Below are positions 62,913 through 64,000 of a DNA stretch of 64,000 nt, one piece after another. This DNA is from Pseudomonas baetica (GTDB lineage Bacteria > Pseudomonadota > Gammaproteobacteria > Pseudomonadales > Pseudomonadaceae): positions 5,735,001 through 5,799,000 of the forward strand of contig NZ_PHHE01000001.1 of assembly GCF_002813455.1 (NCBI RefSeq). The letters are read 5' to 3'. Both the position numbers and the translations under genes were made by a program. The notes under the pieces were generated by a model. The model did no database searches and was not told the DNA's origin. It was given only the letters and a program-made list of their open reading frames with translations. Position 1 is the stretch's first letter; each line of letters starts with the position of its first letter.

Positions 62913-63109
62913 GGAAACGTCCCTGAAATGAAGACAAGGTTAGGGAATGCCGGTGACAGTTGGATGACAGCTGTGTGAATGACGCCGCGAGAATCTTCCT
63001 ACAACTCGCTGCATTCCCAGACTGCCCAAAAGGCCTTTTACGCTTATACTGGCGCTCTTAACGCCGAGGCTCTGATGCCCGCGCCAGTACAAAACCAAGG
63101 AGTTTTTCT

Positions 63110-63799
63110 ATGCGCTTGAGCCCTCCGCTCGCTCAGCTTTGTGTATACGCCGGCCTGTTGCTGGCTCCGTTCGCCACTCAGGCTGCGACGGAAGAAGACC
63201 CTTGGGAAAGCGTTAACCGTCCGATCTTCCAGTTCAACGACTTCGTCGATACCTACGCGCTGAAGCCGTTGGCACAGGGTTATGAGTTCGTGACACCGCA
63301 ATTTGTCGAAGACGGCATCCACAACATGTTCCGTAACGTTGGTGATGTGACCAACCTTGCAAACAACATTCTGCAGGCCAAACCGGCTGCGGCTGGCGTC
63401 GACACCGCACGGCTGATCTTCAACACCACCTTCGGCCTGCTTGGTTTCTTCGACGTCGGCACCAAAATGGGCCTGAATCGCAGCGATGAAGATTTCGGTC
63501 AGACCCTCGGTTACTGGGGTGTGAGCAGCGGTCCCTACGTGATGCTGCCGTTGATGGGCCCGAGCACCCTGCGTGACGCACCGTCCAAGTATGTCGACAG
63601 CTACACCGGCATGTATCGCTATATCAACGACGTGCCGGTGCGTAACTCGATCTTCGGTCTGAACATCGTCGACACCCGCGCCAGTCTGCTGTCGAGCGAG
63701 AAGCTGATCAGCGGTGACAAGTACACCTTCATCCGCAACGCCTACCTGCAAAACCGCGAGTTCAAGGTGAAGGATGGCCAGGTCGAAGACGATTTTTAA
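63110..63799 (+). CDS. mlaA: Phospholipid-transport protein MlaA (VacJ)
   Basis: MlaA sits in the outer membrane with a porin and removes misplaced phospholipids from its outer leaflet, passing them to MlaC. The 229-residue precursor shows DPWESVNRPIFQFNDFVD, DVTNLANNILQAKP, FNTTFGLLGFFDVG, DEDFGQTLGYWGVSSGPYVM and LPLMGPSTLRD, all typical. The signal ends ATQA-ATEEDP with no lipobox cysteine; the only early Cys, at residue 11, precedes the hydrophobic core. A soluble or peripherally bound form seems likely. The Mla ABC genes are not in this window. Confidence 0.95.
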   Translation: MRLSPPLAQLCVYAGLLLAPFATQAATEEDPWESVNRPIFQFNDFVDTYALKPLAQGYEFVTPQFVEDGIHNMFRNVGDVTNLANNILQAKPAAAGVDTARLIFNTTFGLLGFFDVGTKMGLNRSDEDFGQTLGYWGVSSGPYVMLPLMGPSTLRDAPSKYVDSYTGMYRYINDVPVRNSIFGLNIVDTRASLLSSEKLISGDKYTFIRNAYLQNREFKVKDGQVEDDF

Positions 63800-63816
63800 T
63801 TTCGATCGATGAAATA

Positions 63817-63845
63817 AAGAAGGCGACCCTCGGGTCGCCTTTTTT
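63817..63845. terminator. Terminator after mlaA
   Basis: aggcgacc, ctcg and ggtcgcctttttt form an 8-bp stem with a T-run, between mlaA and the convergent gene at the window edge. Confidence 0.9.
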
Positions 63846-63853
63846 GTGTGCGC

Positions 63854-64000
63854 TTATTTCATCTGCAGAATGGTCAGGCCGAGCTTTTGTCCGCCGCCAT
63901 CCTGCGCTTTGACCCAGACCACTTCGGTTTCCGCTTCCAGCCCGCTGAGCGCCGCATGCTCGGAGTCGATACGCACACTCAGCCTGTCACCCATTGCAAA
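63854..64000 (-). CDS. Probable PilZ domain protein, C-terminal part only
   Basis: The last 48 codons of a minus-strand gene are visible, entering from the right edge and ending at a TAA at 63854-63856. The text (MGDRLSVRIDSEHAALSG and VVWVKAQDGGGQKLGL near the end) has the beta-strand rhythm and final G-x-K-L-G-L of a PilZ barrel. It fits PA2799, a PilZ protein beside vacJ in P. aeruginosa. The N-terminal ligand motif is outside the window. Confidence 0.65.
   Translation of the reverse strand, partial: FAMGDRLSVRIDSEHAALSGLEAETEVVWVKAQDGGGQKLGLTILQMK

Overview
The window reads as chromosomal DNA of a Pseudomonas of the P. fluorescens group. The 23S/5S rRNA, core gene order, GC-rich codon use and two families of short extragenic palindromes all point this way. 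No phage, plasmid, transposase, CRISPR array or integrative element is visible, and there is no tRNA. Gene order matches, from memory, two separate P. aeruginosa PAO1 blocks: roughly PA2986-PA3014 (lolCDE, sth, mfd, lexA, psrA, topA, fadBA) and PA2799-PA2810 (mlaA, queF, copRS).

Layout. 1-3045: 3' part of an rRNA operon (23S lacking about its first 110 nt, then 5S) with a terminator. 3267-5158: a second-type penicillin-binding protein 2 gene broken by one missing T. 5218-9941: accessory genes, namely a lipoprotein, a DUF2975/Xre pair, an LprI-type protein, an ADP-ribosylglycohydrolase, and an SRPBCC/kinase pair. 10296-24559: housekeeping genes (acnA, rlmM, tusA, a MATE pump, pdxB, an ABC exporter, slt, uup, a universal stress protein).

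24663-37116: the fatty-acid/SOS block. fadBA encodes beta-oxidation; psrA encodes the fatty-acid-responsive TetR regulator; lexA-sulA is divergent from psrA. topA, nagZ and a methylthioinosine phosphorylase complete the block. Two tandem PsrA-like palindromes with the same 13-bp pitch sit before psrA and, more degenerate, before fadB. Two LexA boxes precede lexA.

37127-47318: two SWIM-SNF2 helicase paralogues face each other across a palindrome pair. One follows the nagZ line and the other ends an mfd-csiV operon. 47685-53293: a long-form GAPDH, an MHS-family transporter, ApbE and the soluble transhydrogenase. The nqr genes that I recall lying here in PAO1 are absent. 53336-57999: GDPD, a PilZ protein and lolC-lolD-lolE. 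58108-60841: copRS and a Met/His-rich cupredoxin with a CopR-like box. 60903-64000: queF, a DUF4404 protein, a HAD-like protein without its catalytic aspartates, mlaA without a lipobox, and the C-terminus of a probable PilZ protein.

I found no convincing new multi-gene system. The best leads are the shared PsrA operator architecture, the twin SWIM-SNF2 helicases, the structured leader before nagZ, the degenerate HAD protein and the PBP2 frameshift.
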